The notes: generated by a model from the sequence alone, not told the origin. A stretch of 8,763 bases of DNA from an uncultured Collinsella sp. (GCA_902494585.1 CABUUD010000078.1:1-8763), one strand, 5' to 3'. Positions 1 through 6,998 are shown, counted from the first letter of the stretch. Numbers and translations: made by a program.

Positions 1-525
1 CACCTCGTAAGGCTTGGTATAAAAGGATTCGTGGCCTTGTTTGTGTATATACTTGTTCGCCCTCTTATTGAGCTTGCTGATCAGCTCATCAATTTCGGGC
101 ATTTGTTCAAGAAGGTCTCGGTATTCGATATCTTTTGAACGCAGCATTTTGGACAGTTCGCTAAATGAGGGGAACCTGTCGAGCGAAACCCATTTCTCAT
201 ATTTAGCCTTGCGCTCAGATTCTTCTAGATTCGAAAACAACGTTCCAATAAGGATGACCTCTCCAGCTTGTCTGACTGAATAAAAAGCAGCATCGAAGTA
301 ACCTTGATGAATTAAATCTAGCGAGCTAGCCAAGAGCTGACAGGATTCGAGTAAAAACTGGTTGAAAGATGGCGTAGAGACTAAACCACTAACGGAATCC
401 GCCAATTGATCTACGTAGTCATAAAGAATACTGTAGGCGAGCTCATCCTCCCTTGCCACGTACAGCAGTGGATGATGTCTCCAGCTGAACATCTGACTAT
501 TTATGTATTCGTCCTTAAAGTACAT
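1..525 (-). CDS. Unrecognised helical protein, possibly HEPN-like (3' end outside window)
   Basis: This frame has no stop from position 625 down to position 1, so the gene continues past the left edge; 175 residues are visible. The ATG at 525 is the first usable start in the frame and has GGAAG about 9 nt upstream. The next ATG, at 492, has no SD. The protein looks soluble and mostly helical, with no signal peptide or membrane segment. Residues 71-91 (LIHQGYFDAAFYSVRQAGEV and following) resemble the helix 'gyydaA...lR.a.E' of HEPN-like or DUF5677-type proteins. Near the visible end R155-ANKYI-H161 fits the R-x4-6-H pattern of HEPN ribonucleases. This resemblance is from memory of family patterns and is weak. 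The gene is AT-rich, unlike the operon to the right, and lies 184 nt downstream of another AT-rich gene on the same strand. I am confident it is a gene but not of its function. Confidence 0.75.
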   Translation of the reverse strand, partial: MYFKDEYINSQMFSWRHHPLLYVAREDELAYSILYDYVDQLADSVSGLVSTPSFNQFLLESCQLLASSLDLIHQGYFDAAFYSVRQAGEVILIGTLFSNLEESERKAKYEKWVSLDRFPSFSELSKMLRSKDIEYRDLLEQMPEIDELISKLNKRANKYIHKQGHESFYTKPYEV

Positions 526-559
526 CTGAGTCAGCTTCCGAGTCTTATTCCAGCACTGA

Positions 560-587
560 GTTTTATTCCAATTGGTAATGCTCTCAA
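560..587 (-). promoter_or_regulatory. Possible promoter for the leftmost gene
   Basis: Reading the minus strand, TTGAGA (587-582) is followed after 16 nt by TAAAAC (565-560), about 35 nt before the ATG at 525. The -35 box is good and the -10 box is poor. The 184-nt gap after the upstream gene makes an own promoter plausible, but this pair could be chance in AT-rich DNA. Confidence 0.25.
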
Positions 588-709
588 AGTCGCGGCAATG
601 AAAGCTGGTGGGTCTTGTATTACTTTAAACCTTAAGAGTTTTTGCTCATTGGGCTAATGACATTGAGACTTGGTGCGGCAACGACCGTCTTAAGTACCCA
701 ATTTATAGC

Positions 710-1351
710 TCAGCGCCATATGGCACCTGCTAGTTGTATTTGACGCTGAATTGCACCTTTCTTGTTTAGCTGGCATAGAGTCATGTATGAGGCAGCAAGA
801 GCGCTTTCTTTCTCAAAGAGATCTTTCCGTTTATCGGGCTCATCTAACCTTTCAGAAGCCTGTTCAAGCGTCCATTGATATTCCCTTGCATTCTGGAACA
901 TCTTATTAAATAGAATCTGATACTGATACATTGAAAACAAAAGGGATTGATAATCTTCTATGAATTCGGCAATTGCCTTCCCACTCTTTCCCTTGAAGCA
1001 AAATCTCGCCTCCATGGCGAGCGATCTCATTTCATCAAGCTTTAAATGCAATTTGAGTTGAAGGTCGGCATCTAACACCTTATTAATTGAGGCTGAAATT
1101 GATTGCAGGTACGTGGTGTTAGTTAGCCAAACAAATAGTAGGTCGATAGACATTTGCGGTTCGTCATCATGGTCCAAGTTCTTCGCGTTTTTTGCGTAAA
1201 CACTCATGAGTTTATCGACGGTTATCCAAATATTTAAACGTCGATTAAATAGAGACTGTTTATTGCTGAGACGAGCTTGGTAACAAGAAATGAGCAATGC
1301 AATGATTGCCACAATCGCTGAGATGTACTCAGGTAGATTCGTTGGGTCCAT
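710..1351 (-). CDS. Hypothetical protein with one N-terminal membrane segment
   Basis: The product is a 213-aa protein that I do not recognise. Residues 8-24 (EYISAIVAIIALLISCY) form one strong hydrophobic helix right at the N-terminus. It is followed by a basic, polar stretch (QARLSNKQSLFNRRLNIW), so the protein is probably anchored in the membrane with a cytoplasmic, mainly helical body of about 185 residues. No catalytic motif is visible. The chosen ATG at 1351 has AAGGAG just 3 nt upstream, which is a tight spacing. In-frame GTG (1366) and TTG (1369) codons extend the protein by 5 or 6 residues but have no SD of their own. The gene is AT-rich (one 60-nt stretch is only about 25% GC), unlike the polysaccharide operon, which suggests a separate origin. 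Short membrane-anchored proteins of this layout are common in accessory islands and some defence loci, but nothing here proves such a role. Confidence 0.7.
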   Translation of the reverse strand: MDPTNLPEYISAIVAIIALLISCYQARLSNKQSLFNRRLNIWITVDKLMSVYAKNAKNLDHDDEPQMSIDLLFVWLTNTTYLQSISASINKVLDADLQLKLHLKLDEMRSLAMEARFCFKGKSGKAIAEFIEDYQSLLFSMYQYQILFNKMFQNAREYQWTLEQASERLDEPDKRKDLFEKESALAASYMTLCQLNKKGAIQRQIQLAGAIWR

Positions 1352-1390
1352 TGTCTCCTTCGCCACCAAAATTCAATTGGCAATACTACA

Positions 1391-1419
1391 ATTATCGCTC
1401 TGCTTTCAGGATTCTTTAA
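1391..1419 (-). promoter_or_regulatory. Candidate sigma-70-type promoter for the membrane-anchored protein
   Basis: On the minus strand TTAAAG (1419-1414) and GATAAT (1396-1391) are separated by exactly 17 nt. The predicted start of transcription would leave a leader of roughly 30 nt before the ATG at 1351. The -10 box matches consensus in 5 of 6 positions and the -35 box in only 3 of 6. Confidence 0.45.
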
Positions 1420-1455
1420 TTCAGCTCTCAAATAGTGGGACTACGCGATCACTGA

Positions 1456-1572
1456 CGCGCCTGGAAGTTCCGGGTCAACCTGGCCTGGGACAAATGGGAC
1501 CCGATCGCAAGGGTGGTGCGCCATATCCTAATGACCGACGCAACCTACCGCAGCTTGGGGCGGGAGCGGTAG
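1456..1572 (+). pseudogene. Probable 3' remnant of a lost GC-rich gene
   Basis: From just after a TGA at 1453 to a TAG at 1570 the plus strand reads 38 codons with a very protein-like composition (begins RAWKFRVNLAWDKWDPIARV, ends ATYRSLGRER). The segment is about 64% GC, while the DNA on both sides is AT-rich, so it stands out as a compositional island. There is no start codon with an SD and no plausible upstream continuation in this frame, so it reads like the C-terminal tail of a gene whose body was removed. A longer overlapping open frame (1290-1586) has a low-complexity tail and looks like the shadow frame. I cannot name the family. The fragment lies on the strand opposite to all other genes here. 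An alternative is that the reading is accidental in GC-rich DNA. Confidence 0.4.
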
Positions 1573-1580
1573 GTCGTGTC
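1537..1580. repeat. Imperfect 15-bp inverted repeat at the end of the GC-rich island
   Basis: GACGCAACCTACCGC (1537-1551) and GCGGTAGGTCGTGTC (1566-1580) pair at 13 of 15 positions around a 14-nt loop. The inner 9 bp are perfect. No T-run follows on either strand, so it is not a classical terminator. It spans the stop codon of the remnant frame and ends where the sequence turns AT-rich, so it could mark a junction or a hairpin that ended the lost gene. Confidence 0.5.
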
Positions 1581-1664
1581 ACCTAAACTATTAGAAATGA
1601 AAATAAATGATATAGATTCCTATTTGTATGTCTGCCTCATATAGGGACTTGCAGGCACTTGCTT

Positions 1665-1704
1665 AAAAATCAGGCCCACATAGACATAACTAATGTGAGC
1701 CTGA
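1665..1704 (-). terminator. Intrinsic terminator, probably for the polysaccharide operon
   Basis: On the minus strand TCAGGCTCACAT (1704-1693) pairs over 12 bp, with one G-U, with ATGTGGGCCTGA (1681-1670). The loop is 11 nt and TTTTT follows directly (1669-1665). This is a well-formed rho-independent terminator for leftward transcription. It lies about 365 nt past the last stop codon of the operon with no gene between, implying a long 3' untranslated region unless an unseen small RNA lies there. Confidence 0.75.
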
Positions 1705-1731
1705 CTCTAAATCAAATTATGTAGTCGTTAT

Positions 1732-1765
1732 GACCCTAGCAAAGGGTCCTTCATTTGTTTTGTTT
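1732..1765 (+). terminator. Weak plus-strand terminator candidate
   Basis: GACCCT-AGCAA-AGGGTC (1732-1748) is a perfect 6-bp stem with a 5-nt loop. It is followed by a T-rich but interrupted stretch (CTTCATTTGTTTTGTTT). It would stop rightward transcription, perhaps of the lost plus-strand gene whose remnant ends at 1572. The stem is short and the T-run broken, so support is modest. Confidence 0.35.
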
Positions 1766-1916
1766 AACCAAATACCAAATAGCGAAGACGCATTCAAGTG
1801 CCTACGGTAGGTTTACGTTAGATTGCAAGTTGTCGTAGTTAATTATTGAACCAACGTAAGTCAAAACTCATAGAGAGAGTTTACGTGGAAGTAGCCAAAT
1901 TTCCGCTTCCGTTATT

Positions 1917-1934
1917 CGCAAGTTGCTGCTTGCG
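1917..1934. repeat. Small perfect hairpin CGCAAG/CTTGCG
   Basis: CGCAAG (1917-1922) and CTTGCG (1929-1934) form a perfect 6-bp stem with a 6-nt loop. On the plus strand TTGTTATTAAAT follows. It lies in the presumed 3' untranslated region of the operon. It may be a minor RNA structure or chance. Confidence 0.3.
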
Positions 1935-2068
1935 TTGTTATTAAATCAATGAAAGATAAGCATGCAATCGCGATACAGACCGCTATCACCCAGAAGAACG
2001 ATGGTCACCACTCCCCCATGCTTCAGATTACGGCATGAATAATGCGTCGAGTGTATATCTAAGCGCGG

Positions 2069-3457
2069 CTATCTCGCTATGCCTTCACCACAGGTGTCGC
2101 TCCCGAGCTTGATAGGCGACAGTTCGATATGGTCTTTACTTGCGTCGAATTGACCCAGCAGGCCAGCTATGGCGGCGGATACACTATCATCGATGTAAAG
2201 ACCGCATTTGCCTCCACGCTCAGCTGCTCGCGCGAACTCGACGAGCTCGTTTCGAATTCCCTCGCCGTCAAGCTGGAAGAAATACCGCTTGTTTTGAGAA
2301 GGATCCTCTTTGCGTACCTCGAAGTAGTCTGTTTTCCACCAGGGAGCGGGTACGTAAATGTAGCCATCCGTGCCGGAAACCACAAGCGACCCCTCAGATT
2401 TAGCCGCCTTGCCGAAAACCGCCTCGCCGTAGCCATCCTCGAACGCCAACCGGATCTCGCCAAACGCGTCAAAGCCAGCGTGACCTTCAAGGTCGGCCCT
2501 TACAAAATCGGCTGATCTATAATCAGTTCCGAGTAGCTGCAAGATGGGCAGCAACGCTGCTGGACCCCAGGCTTTGGAGCTCGACCACTTGCTCCCAACG
2601 CTCGAGATGTCCTCACTGCCGAGATCAACAAGGCTGGTGCATACAGCGCGCACCGAAAGGACTCGTCCAATGTGACCACTCTTGGCGAGCAGAAGCAGTC
2701 GATGGTAGGCCGTTGAATACGCCGTCTTGATCGCGTCGGCCAAAACGAGGCCCTTTGAGCGTGCGAGCGCCTGCAGTTCCTGGCACGCTTCACGCGTTGA
2801 GGCAATGGGGCTCTCACATAGAACATGTTTGCCCGCCTCAAGCGATCGCTTAATCTGTACATAGTGCTGATTGGGGTGCGATGCAAGGTAGATTGCGTCG
2901 CACCGACCGACTATCTCATCGAAATCATAAATCTGTTCGACTAAGCCACAGCCTGCGAGGCTTCCATCACTGTCGAGCATCGCGCAGGTGGGGTCAACGC
3001 CATTCACGAAGGCACTTTCACGCAGGTACTTCTTCACTAGCACCCGCTTACCCACGTACCCCATTCGTAGATGCCCACTTTCAGCGCGAAGCTCGGTGCT
3101 CGAAACACCTTGAGTTCGATCAAGATAGACTACATCGCAGTATTCCCTGAGATAGTCGAACTTACCGACCCAGTCAGAGCCTACGGTGAAAATATCAATT
3201 CCCATACGCCTGATATCATCGATCTTCTGGCCCTCGTACTCTTCAACGATTACCTCGTCGGCGATTCCGAGTTCCTGAACGGCACGCATACGCTCGTTGA
3301 GAGTTTGAGACACATTTATCTTTCCGCGCACCTTATCGAAGCCATCGGCGGTCACGCCGACGACCAAGTAGTCACCGAGCGCCTTTGCGCGCTCGAGCAA
3401 GCGAACGTGGCCCCGGTGCAAGAGATCGTACGTACCGTATGTAATTACTTTCCTCAT
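2069..3457 (-). CDS. Glycerol-3-phosphate cytidylyltransferase-like / Gfo-Idh-MocA-like oxidoreductase fusion
   Basis: This 462-aa protein has two domains. Residues 1-127 are a TagD-type cytidylyltransferase: the nucleotide-binding GTYDLLHRGH (8-17, HxGH at 14-17) and the RTQGVSST signature (114-121, TagD usually RTxGISTT) are intact. It should join CTP to glycerol phosphate or a related small phosphate, giving a CDP-activated precursor and pyrophosphate in the cytoplasm. Residues from about 130 resemble Gfo/Idh/MocA oxidoreductases: a Rossmann start (MGYVGKRV), then HPNQHYVQIKRSLEAGKHVL, then CESPIA. The usual catalytic EKP is ESP here (Ser216), the glycine-rich loop is incomplete, and no clear D-x-G-x-H motif is seen. 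K244 in AIKTAY may be retained from a subfamily. The oxidoreductase half may thus be altered or act on an unusual substrate. TagD alone is about 130 aa, so the fusion is clear. It is the last gene of the operon, 26 nt after the FrhB-like gene, with GGGAGGAG about 10 nt before the ATG. Confidence 0.85.
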   Translation of the reverse strand: MRKVITYGTYDLLHRGHVRLLERAKALGDYLVVGVTADGFDKVRGKINVSQTLNERMRAVQELGIADEVIVEEYEGQKIDDIRRMGIDIFTVGSDWVGKFDYLREYCDVVYLDRTQGVSSTELRAESGHLRMGYVGKRVLVKKYLRESAFVNGVDPTCAMLDSDGSLAGCGLVEQIYDFDEIVGRCDAIYLASHPNQHYVQIKRSLEAGKHVLCESPIASTREACQELQALARSKGLVLADAIKTAYSTAYHRLLLLAKSGHIGRVLSVRAVCTSLVDLGSEDISSVGSKWSSSKAWGPAALLPILQLLGTDYRSADFVRADLEGHAGFDAFGEIRLAFEDGYGEAVFGKAAKSEGSLVVSGTDGYIYVPAPWWKTDYFEVRKEDPSQNKRYFFQLDGEGIRNELVEFARAAERGGKCGLYIDDSVSAAIAGLLGQFDASKDHIELSPIKLGSDTCGEGIAR

Positions 3458-3483
3458 GGGACCTCATCTCCTCCCTTGCTCTG

Positions 3484-4791
3484 TCAGCTGTTTTTTTGGC
3501 CGCATTTCCTGCTCGCTTTGTTCGCCTTTGCACAGACCTGTTTATTTGTGCCCCATAGGTATTTTGAGACCAATAGTTTCAGTGTTGGCTTCTTCGCCCA
3601 CTTGCGCGTGAACTCACGCCAGCCCATCGAACGCAGGTCGTTCATGCATTCTTCCCTGCGGGGGTTTGCGCCGGTCGGCTTCCTCATGGGTCCTTGGTAG
3701 CAAACCACGTCGACCATATCAAGTTCTCTAGACTCCATTAAAGGCATGGCAGCCTCAAAGGCGGCGAGTCCTTTCTCTGTGTTACATACAGCAAGGGACG
3801 CACCCTTGTCGTTGTTGTAGAGGTCAGGGCAGTATAAATGCACGCCCCAAAGGTCCCCGAGAGTGATATCGGCAACACGTTCAGGGCGCGCAAACGGACA
3901 CTCAGCACACGAAGGACGAGACACGAGGTGCTGGAGCCATATGCTCCAAAAAGGATTAAACCAGCGGTCGACAACACGGCGCTTACTAGTTTTGCCTTCG
4001 ATGGACGTTGCCTGGTAATCCCAGCCGGCAATGGCGAAGCTCATTCCCTCTAAATCCCACCTACTACTACTGCTACAGGCAGAGTTCCACTTGTCTCGAT
4101 ATCTCATTGACTCGATAGGTTTTCCCTTGAACCATTTATCCGAGACGTAGGAGAGCTGCTTCTCGATAAGTCGCGGTGTCGGTACGCCCTCGCAAACAAC
4201 TTCCACCGTAAGCAACAAAGGTGAGTCCGCGAGCCTACCCAAACTGCCGTAGAGACCGTCGATTTGGCACGGTGTGCCCGAAAAGAGAACACGGTTTCCC
4301 GTTTTGAGAAGATCAAGAACTCGTGAGTAGGCGTCTCCGATCTCACTCTGTACATACTTGGAGCCACGGAAGGCAACAAGCCCCTCGACACTGGACACAG
4401 AAGCATGGCGCGCCTTATAGACTTCGCTCGACTCCACGCCGAAAACGATTCCGTCATTCTCGAGAAACGCAGTCGCGATAGCAGTGAAGGCACCACCACT
4501 CGTGCTTTCAGCGAGAAGTTCCGCGTCTTTAATGGAGCCGCCAAAGCCGCGCTGGGCATCCGCAGCGTGGAAACGCTCAGCAGGCAGCGAGCAGACCGCC
4601 TCACAGCGTCCGCATCCGATACAGACATCCTTGTCAACGACAGGATAGCGAAAACCATCTCTGTCCTCGCACATAGCCACAGCATCGACAGGGCAAACGG
4701 AGGCGCATGCCTCGCAGCCACAGCAGTCTGCCTTGCGCCCGGTCTTAAGAAAGCACGCCCGAAGATCCGTCTCGGCTGTTTCTACAGGCAT
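3484..4791 (-). CDS. FrhB-like iron-sulfur protein (coenzyme F420 hydrogenase/dehydrogenase beta-subunit family)
   Basis: The product is 435 aa. An N-terminal ferredoxin module carries two 4Fe-4S motifs: C23-x2-C26-x2-C29-x3-C33-P and C57-x2-C60-x2-C63-x3-C67. The FrhB family body follows: STSGGAFTA (97-105), GSKYVQS (143-149), GTPCQIDG (172-179) and C-terminal CAECPF (295-300) with DITLGDLWG (308-316). Family members move electrons between ferredoxin or flavin and a substrate. Members inside polysaccharide clusters often sit beside pyruvyl transferases and probably do redox chemistry on a sugar or its carrier, but their reaction is not settled. The frame is open up to an ATG at 4941, but the first 50 residues would be arginine-rich and lie wholly inside the upstream gene. 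The ATG at 4791, with GGGGG about 4 nt upstream, is the likely start and overlaps the upstream gene by 10 nt. Seven A's in a row near the 3' end could allow slippage affecting only the last few residues. Confidence 0.88.
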   Translation of the reverse strand: MPVETAETDLRACFLKTGRKADCCGCEACASVCPVDAVAMCEDRDGFRYPVVDKDVCIGCGRCEAVCSLPAERFHAADAQRGFGGSIKDAELLAESTSGGAFTAIATAFLENDGIVFGVESSEVYKARHASVSSVEGLVAFRGSKYVQSEIGDAYSRVLDLLKTGNRVLFSGTPCQIDGLYGSLGRLADSPLLLTVEVVCEGVPTPRLIEKQLSYVSDKWFKGKPIESMRYRDKWNSACSSSSRWDLEGMSFAIAGWDYQATSIEGKTSKRRVVDRWFNPFWSIWLQHLVSRPSCAECPFARPERVADITLGDLWGVHLYCPDLYNNDKGASLAVCNTEKGLAAFEAAMPLMESRELDMVDVVCYQGPMRKPTGANPRREECMNDLRSMGWREFTRKWAKKPTLKLLVSKYLWGTNKQVCAKANKASRKCGQKNS

Positions 4792-5918
4792 TCCGCCCCC
4801 AAGAGTCGAAGGCCCCCACGCAGGTAGCTGAGGCTCGACTCGCGCAGCCCGGCCAAACGAGACTCCATATCGTTGAAGTTCATCTCGAGCGACACGTCTT
4901 CGTCGCCGGACACCATTGCGCGATTGGAAAGTCCAAGCCACGCGAGCAGCTGAGAAATCTTAGTATCAGCCTGCTCGCGCGAGAACACCGAAAACGGCGT
5001 GTGCATCTGAGCGGCGAAGATAAGCCCGTGGAACGAGTTGGTGACGACGTAACGCGCCTCCTTGGTGAGCGCTAGGAACTCCTCGACTCCGGCGTCATAG
5101 CGCATCACGTGCCCGCGCTCTGCGTTGGTCGCACGAAGGCTGATGTCAACGACCTTGCAACCCAGCCTTTTCGCCACGCGGTCGGCGTAGGTCTCCATCG
5201 CGGGATTATAGCGGCGTGAGTAGAGGAGGACATAGGGCTCATCCATCTGCGGTTCGCCCACAATGGGCGAGTAGTCTGCGCCCGTGAGCAAAAGCGTCGG
5301 ATCGAGTACGCGCGTGACGGGAACGTCGACGTTAGCCTGGATCCATTCAAAATCAGTTCCACCCTCGCGGACGCCGAGTGCCTTGAAGTTCGCGAGACGC
5401 TCTTTGAGAGTGTTTATCTCATCTTCAGTCCAGTCGACGTCGCCGAAGCTTGCCGCATAGCTGATCGATCGGTTGCGCATTGCGGGGAAGTTGGCGAAGT
5501 AACCGTCGTCGAATCCGTCGAACTCGCGGATGCAGAAAATGGTGTCACTACCACAGACATAGCCATCTAGGCCCTCAGCGGCAAGGGAATCGTCGAAATT
5601 AGACGATGTGTATGAGCCCTCAGAAAGGTTGCACTCCTCATGATAGAAGCGATCGAACTTGACGTAGTTCTCACGAATGGCGGGCATAGTAAGCTCTACC
5701 ATGCGCCTTGACTCTGCATCAGCATCCCACATGCGCTTTGCGGGGTTAAGCGGGTCGTTCTCCCTCAGGCAGTCAGGGCAGTAGTCCAATACAATAGCCT
5801 CGACCTCAGACGGAGCGAGCTCGGAAATGGCGCGCCTTAACGCGTATGTCTGCAGTGCGGATCCATAGTTAGTAAAGTTACCGTACAGGTTGTACGAAAC
5901 AGTAGCGAACTTTCTCAT
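4782..5918 (-). CDS. Polysaccharide pyruvyl transferase family protein
   Basis: The product is 378 aa, the usual length for this family (Pfam PF04230, CsaB/WcaK-like). These cytoplasmic enzymes transfer the enolpyruvyl group of PEP to a sugar to form a ketal, adding negative charge to surface glycans. Visible family motifs are NYGSALQTYAL (17-27), GSDT (123-126), SYAASFG (153-159), REGGT (184-188), DPTLLL (206-211) and TNSFHGLIFAAQMHTPFSVF (293-312). The common 'GSDQvW' is GSDTIF here, a change in a normally well-kept loop. The ATG at 5918 is preceded by AAGGAGG at an ideal 5-nt spacing; this SD overlaps the stop codon of the upstream aminotransferase. The 10-nt overlap with the FrhB-like gene downstream suggests translational coupling, which fits the frequent pairing of these two families in glycan loci. 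The sugar acceptor cannot be told from the sequence. Confidence 0.9.
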   Translation of the reverse strand: MRKFATVSYNLYGNFTNYGSALQTYALRRAISELAPSEVEAIVLDYCPDCLRENDPLNPAKRMWDADAESRRMVELTMPAIRENYVKFDRFYHEECNLSEGSYTSSNFDDSLAAEGLDGYVCGSDTIFCIREFDGFDDGYFANFPAMRNRSISYAASFGDVDWTEDEINTLKERLANFKALGVREGGTDFEWIQANVDVPVTRVLDPTLLLTGADYSPIVGEPQMDEPYVLLYSRRYNPAMETYADRVAKRLGCKVVDISLRATNAERGHVMRYDAGVEEFLALTKEARYVVTNSFHGLIFAAQMHTPFSVFSREQADTKISQLLAWLGLSNRAMVSGDEDVSLEMNFNDMESRLAGLRESSLSYLRGGLRLLGAECL

Positions 5919-5927
5919 TCGTCCTCC

Positions 5928-6998
5928 TTAGAACAGACCCTCTGCCGACATTGCACCCAGAGCGTCGATGAGTTTACGGTTGTCTTCGGCGGTGATTGCA
6001 CCGATATGACCAATGCGGAACACTTCATCAGCCAACGAGCCGCCATTGGGACACAGCCACATGCCGTACTCGGTTTTAGCTCGCTCAATAATCGCCTTTG
6101 CGTTGCGTCCGGGGCAACGTAGCGCCGTCACCGCGTTGGAGGGTTTCTCCGGAACCATCTGGAGCGCCGTGTTCGCCAAGGCGCTACGCACGGCTTCAGC
6201 GCGCTCCGCGATCTCCGCTCGCTCTGCATCGATGCCGCGATCTTCGATTGCCTTCAGGCGCGAGTTGATCTCAAATAACGTTGTCACCGCAGGCGTCCAT
6301 GGTGTCTGGCCGCGCTCGCCGTTGCGCAGGGCCTCCTTTAGACTTAGGTAGGAGCAAAGCTCAGGATTGTCCGCTACCCTTTCCTGTCCGCGCGGCGAGA
6401 GAGCCATGAGGGAGATGCCAGGGTGGCAAGCTAGCGCCTTTTGCGAACCGGTCAGCACCACGTCGGCGCCGAGAGCCGCCATGTCAATCTCTTCGGCGAT
6501 GAACGCGCTCACTGCGTCGACGATCAGGGCCATCCCGCGCTCGCGGCAAAAGTCGGACAGGAGGCTCATGTCGTACAACAGTCCTGATGAGGTCTCATGC
6601 ATGTTCACGAGCAGCGCACCACAGCTGAGATCCACTGCGTCTTCGAGGTTTTTCCGCGCTATCTGGTGCCCGAACTCAAGTTTGATCTCGTCGACGGTGT
6701 GCCCGTGCAGTTGGCATAGGTCGACGAACCTCTGCCCGAAACTGCCACCATTGACCACTGCAACTCGTTCAGCGGGCGCTAAGACACTCATCACAGCAGC
6801 CTCCATAGCGCCTGTGCCAGAAGCCGTTAGAAACACGCAGCGTGAATCCTTGGGTGCGGACAACAAGTCCAACATAATGCGCTCGTTCTCTAGCATTACC
6901 TGAGAGAACTCTGGCGTGCGGAAATAGGGTGCGCTCTTGGCTGAAACTTCCAGCACCTCGCTGGGACTCATAACCGGACCAACGGTGAAGTTAAGCAT
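5928..6998 (-). CDS. Class V PLP-dependent aminotransferase (alanine-glyoxylate / 2-aminoethylphosphonate type)
   Basis: The product is about 356 aa, fold type I, class V. It shows SGTGAMEAA (60-68) for the PLP phosphate, HETSSG (134-139), the PLP-ring aspartate in IVDAVSAF (D161) and the Schiff-base lysine in TGSQKALACHPG (K187). All key residues are present, so it should be active. Relatives include alanine-glyoxylate, serine-glyoxylate and 2-aminoethylphosphonate-pyruvate (PhnW) transaminases, and sequence alone does not separate them. In this operon it probably aminates or deaminates a small keto compound feeding the glycan or the CDP-donor. There are two possible starts: ATG 7004 lies 1 nt after AAGGAG, too close, while ATG 6998 has a 7-nt spacing and is preferred. 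The gene overlaps the upstream licD-type gene by 6 nt (or 12 from 7004), suggesting coupled translation. No PEP mutase is visible in the window, which would have favoured the phosphonate reading. Confidence 0.85.
   Translation of the reverse strand: MLNFTVGPVMSPSEVLEVSAKSAPYFRTPEFSQVMLENERIMLDLLSAPKDSRCVFLTASGTGAMEAAVMSVLAPAERVAVVNGGSFGQRFVDLCQLHGHTVDEIKLEFGHQIARKNLEDAVDLSCGALLVNMHETSSGLLYDMSLLSDFCRERGMALIVDAVSAFIAEEIDMAALGADVVLTGSQKALACHPGISLMALSPRGQERVADNPELCSYLSLKEALRNGERGQTPWTPAVTTLFEINSRLKAIEDRGIDAERAEIAERAEAVRSALANTALQMVPEKPSNAVTALRCPGRNAKAIIERAKTEYGMWLCPNGGSLADEVFRIGHIGAITAEDNRKLIDALGAMSAEGLF

Larger units (their letters stand above)
1573..2068. other. AT-rich gene-free spacer
   Basis: I see no credible coding region on either strand in these roughly 500 bases; all open stretches are short and lack an SD. 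The spacer contains the minus-strand terminator at 1665-1704, a weaker plus-strand terminator candidate at 1732-1765, and a run of small inverted repeats at 1813-1934: TTACGTT/AACGTAA, GGAAG/CTTCC and CGCAAG/CTTGCG. It marks the boundary between the polysaccharide operon and the AT-rich accessory genes to the left. Confidence 0.6.

Noticed and set aside
41..657. Two plus-strand open frames of 80 and 83 codons at the left edge
   Set aside because: They lie opposite a longer minus-strand frame with better protein character that is open across positions 1-625; most of their length is antisense to it.
1290..1586. A 98-codon plus-strand open frame overlapping the start of the membrane-anchored gene
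   Set aside because: It begins inside the opposite gene, has no SD, and its second half is a glycine- and proline-rich shadow of the more protein-like frame at 1456-1572.
1946..2068. Forty in-frame codons after the stop of the cytidylyltransferase fusion, which stop readthrough could add
   Set aside because: The composition is not protein-like, no readthrough signal is seen, and the protein already has a full oxidoreductase-length second domain.
3071..3700. A 209-codon plus-strand open frame spanning the junction of two operon genes
   Set aside because: It is antisense to two genes with clear family motifs and shows no domain or SD of its own.
4792..4941. A 50-residue N-terminal extension of the FrhB-like protein starting at ATG 4941
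   Set aside because: It lies wholly inside the pyruvyl transferase gene, is arginine-rich and unlike the family; the ATG at 4791 puts the ferredoxin motifs at the usual distance from the N-terminus.
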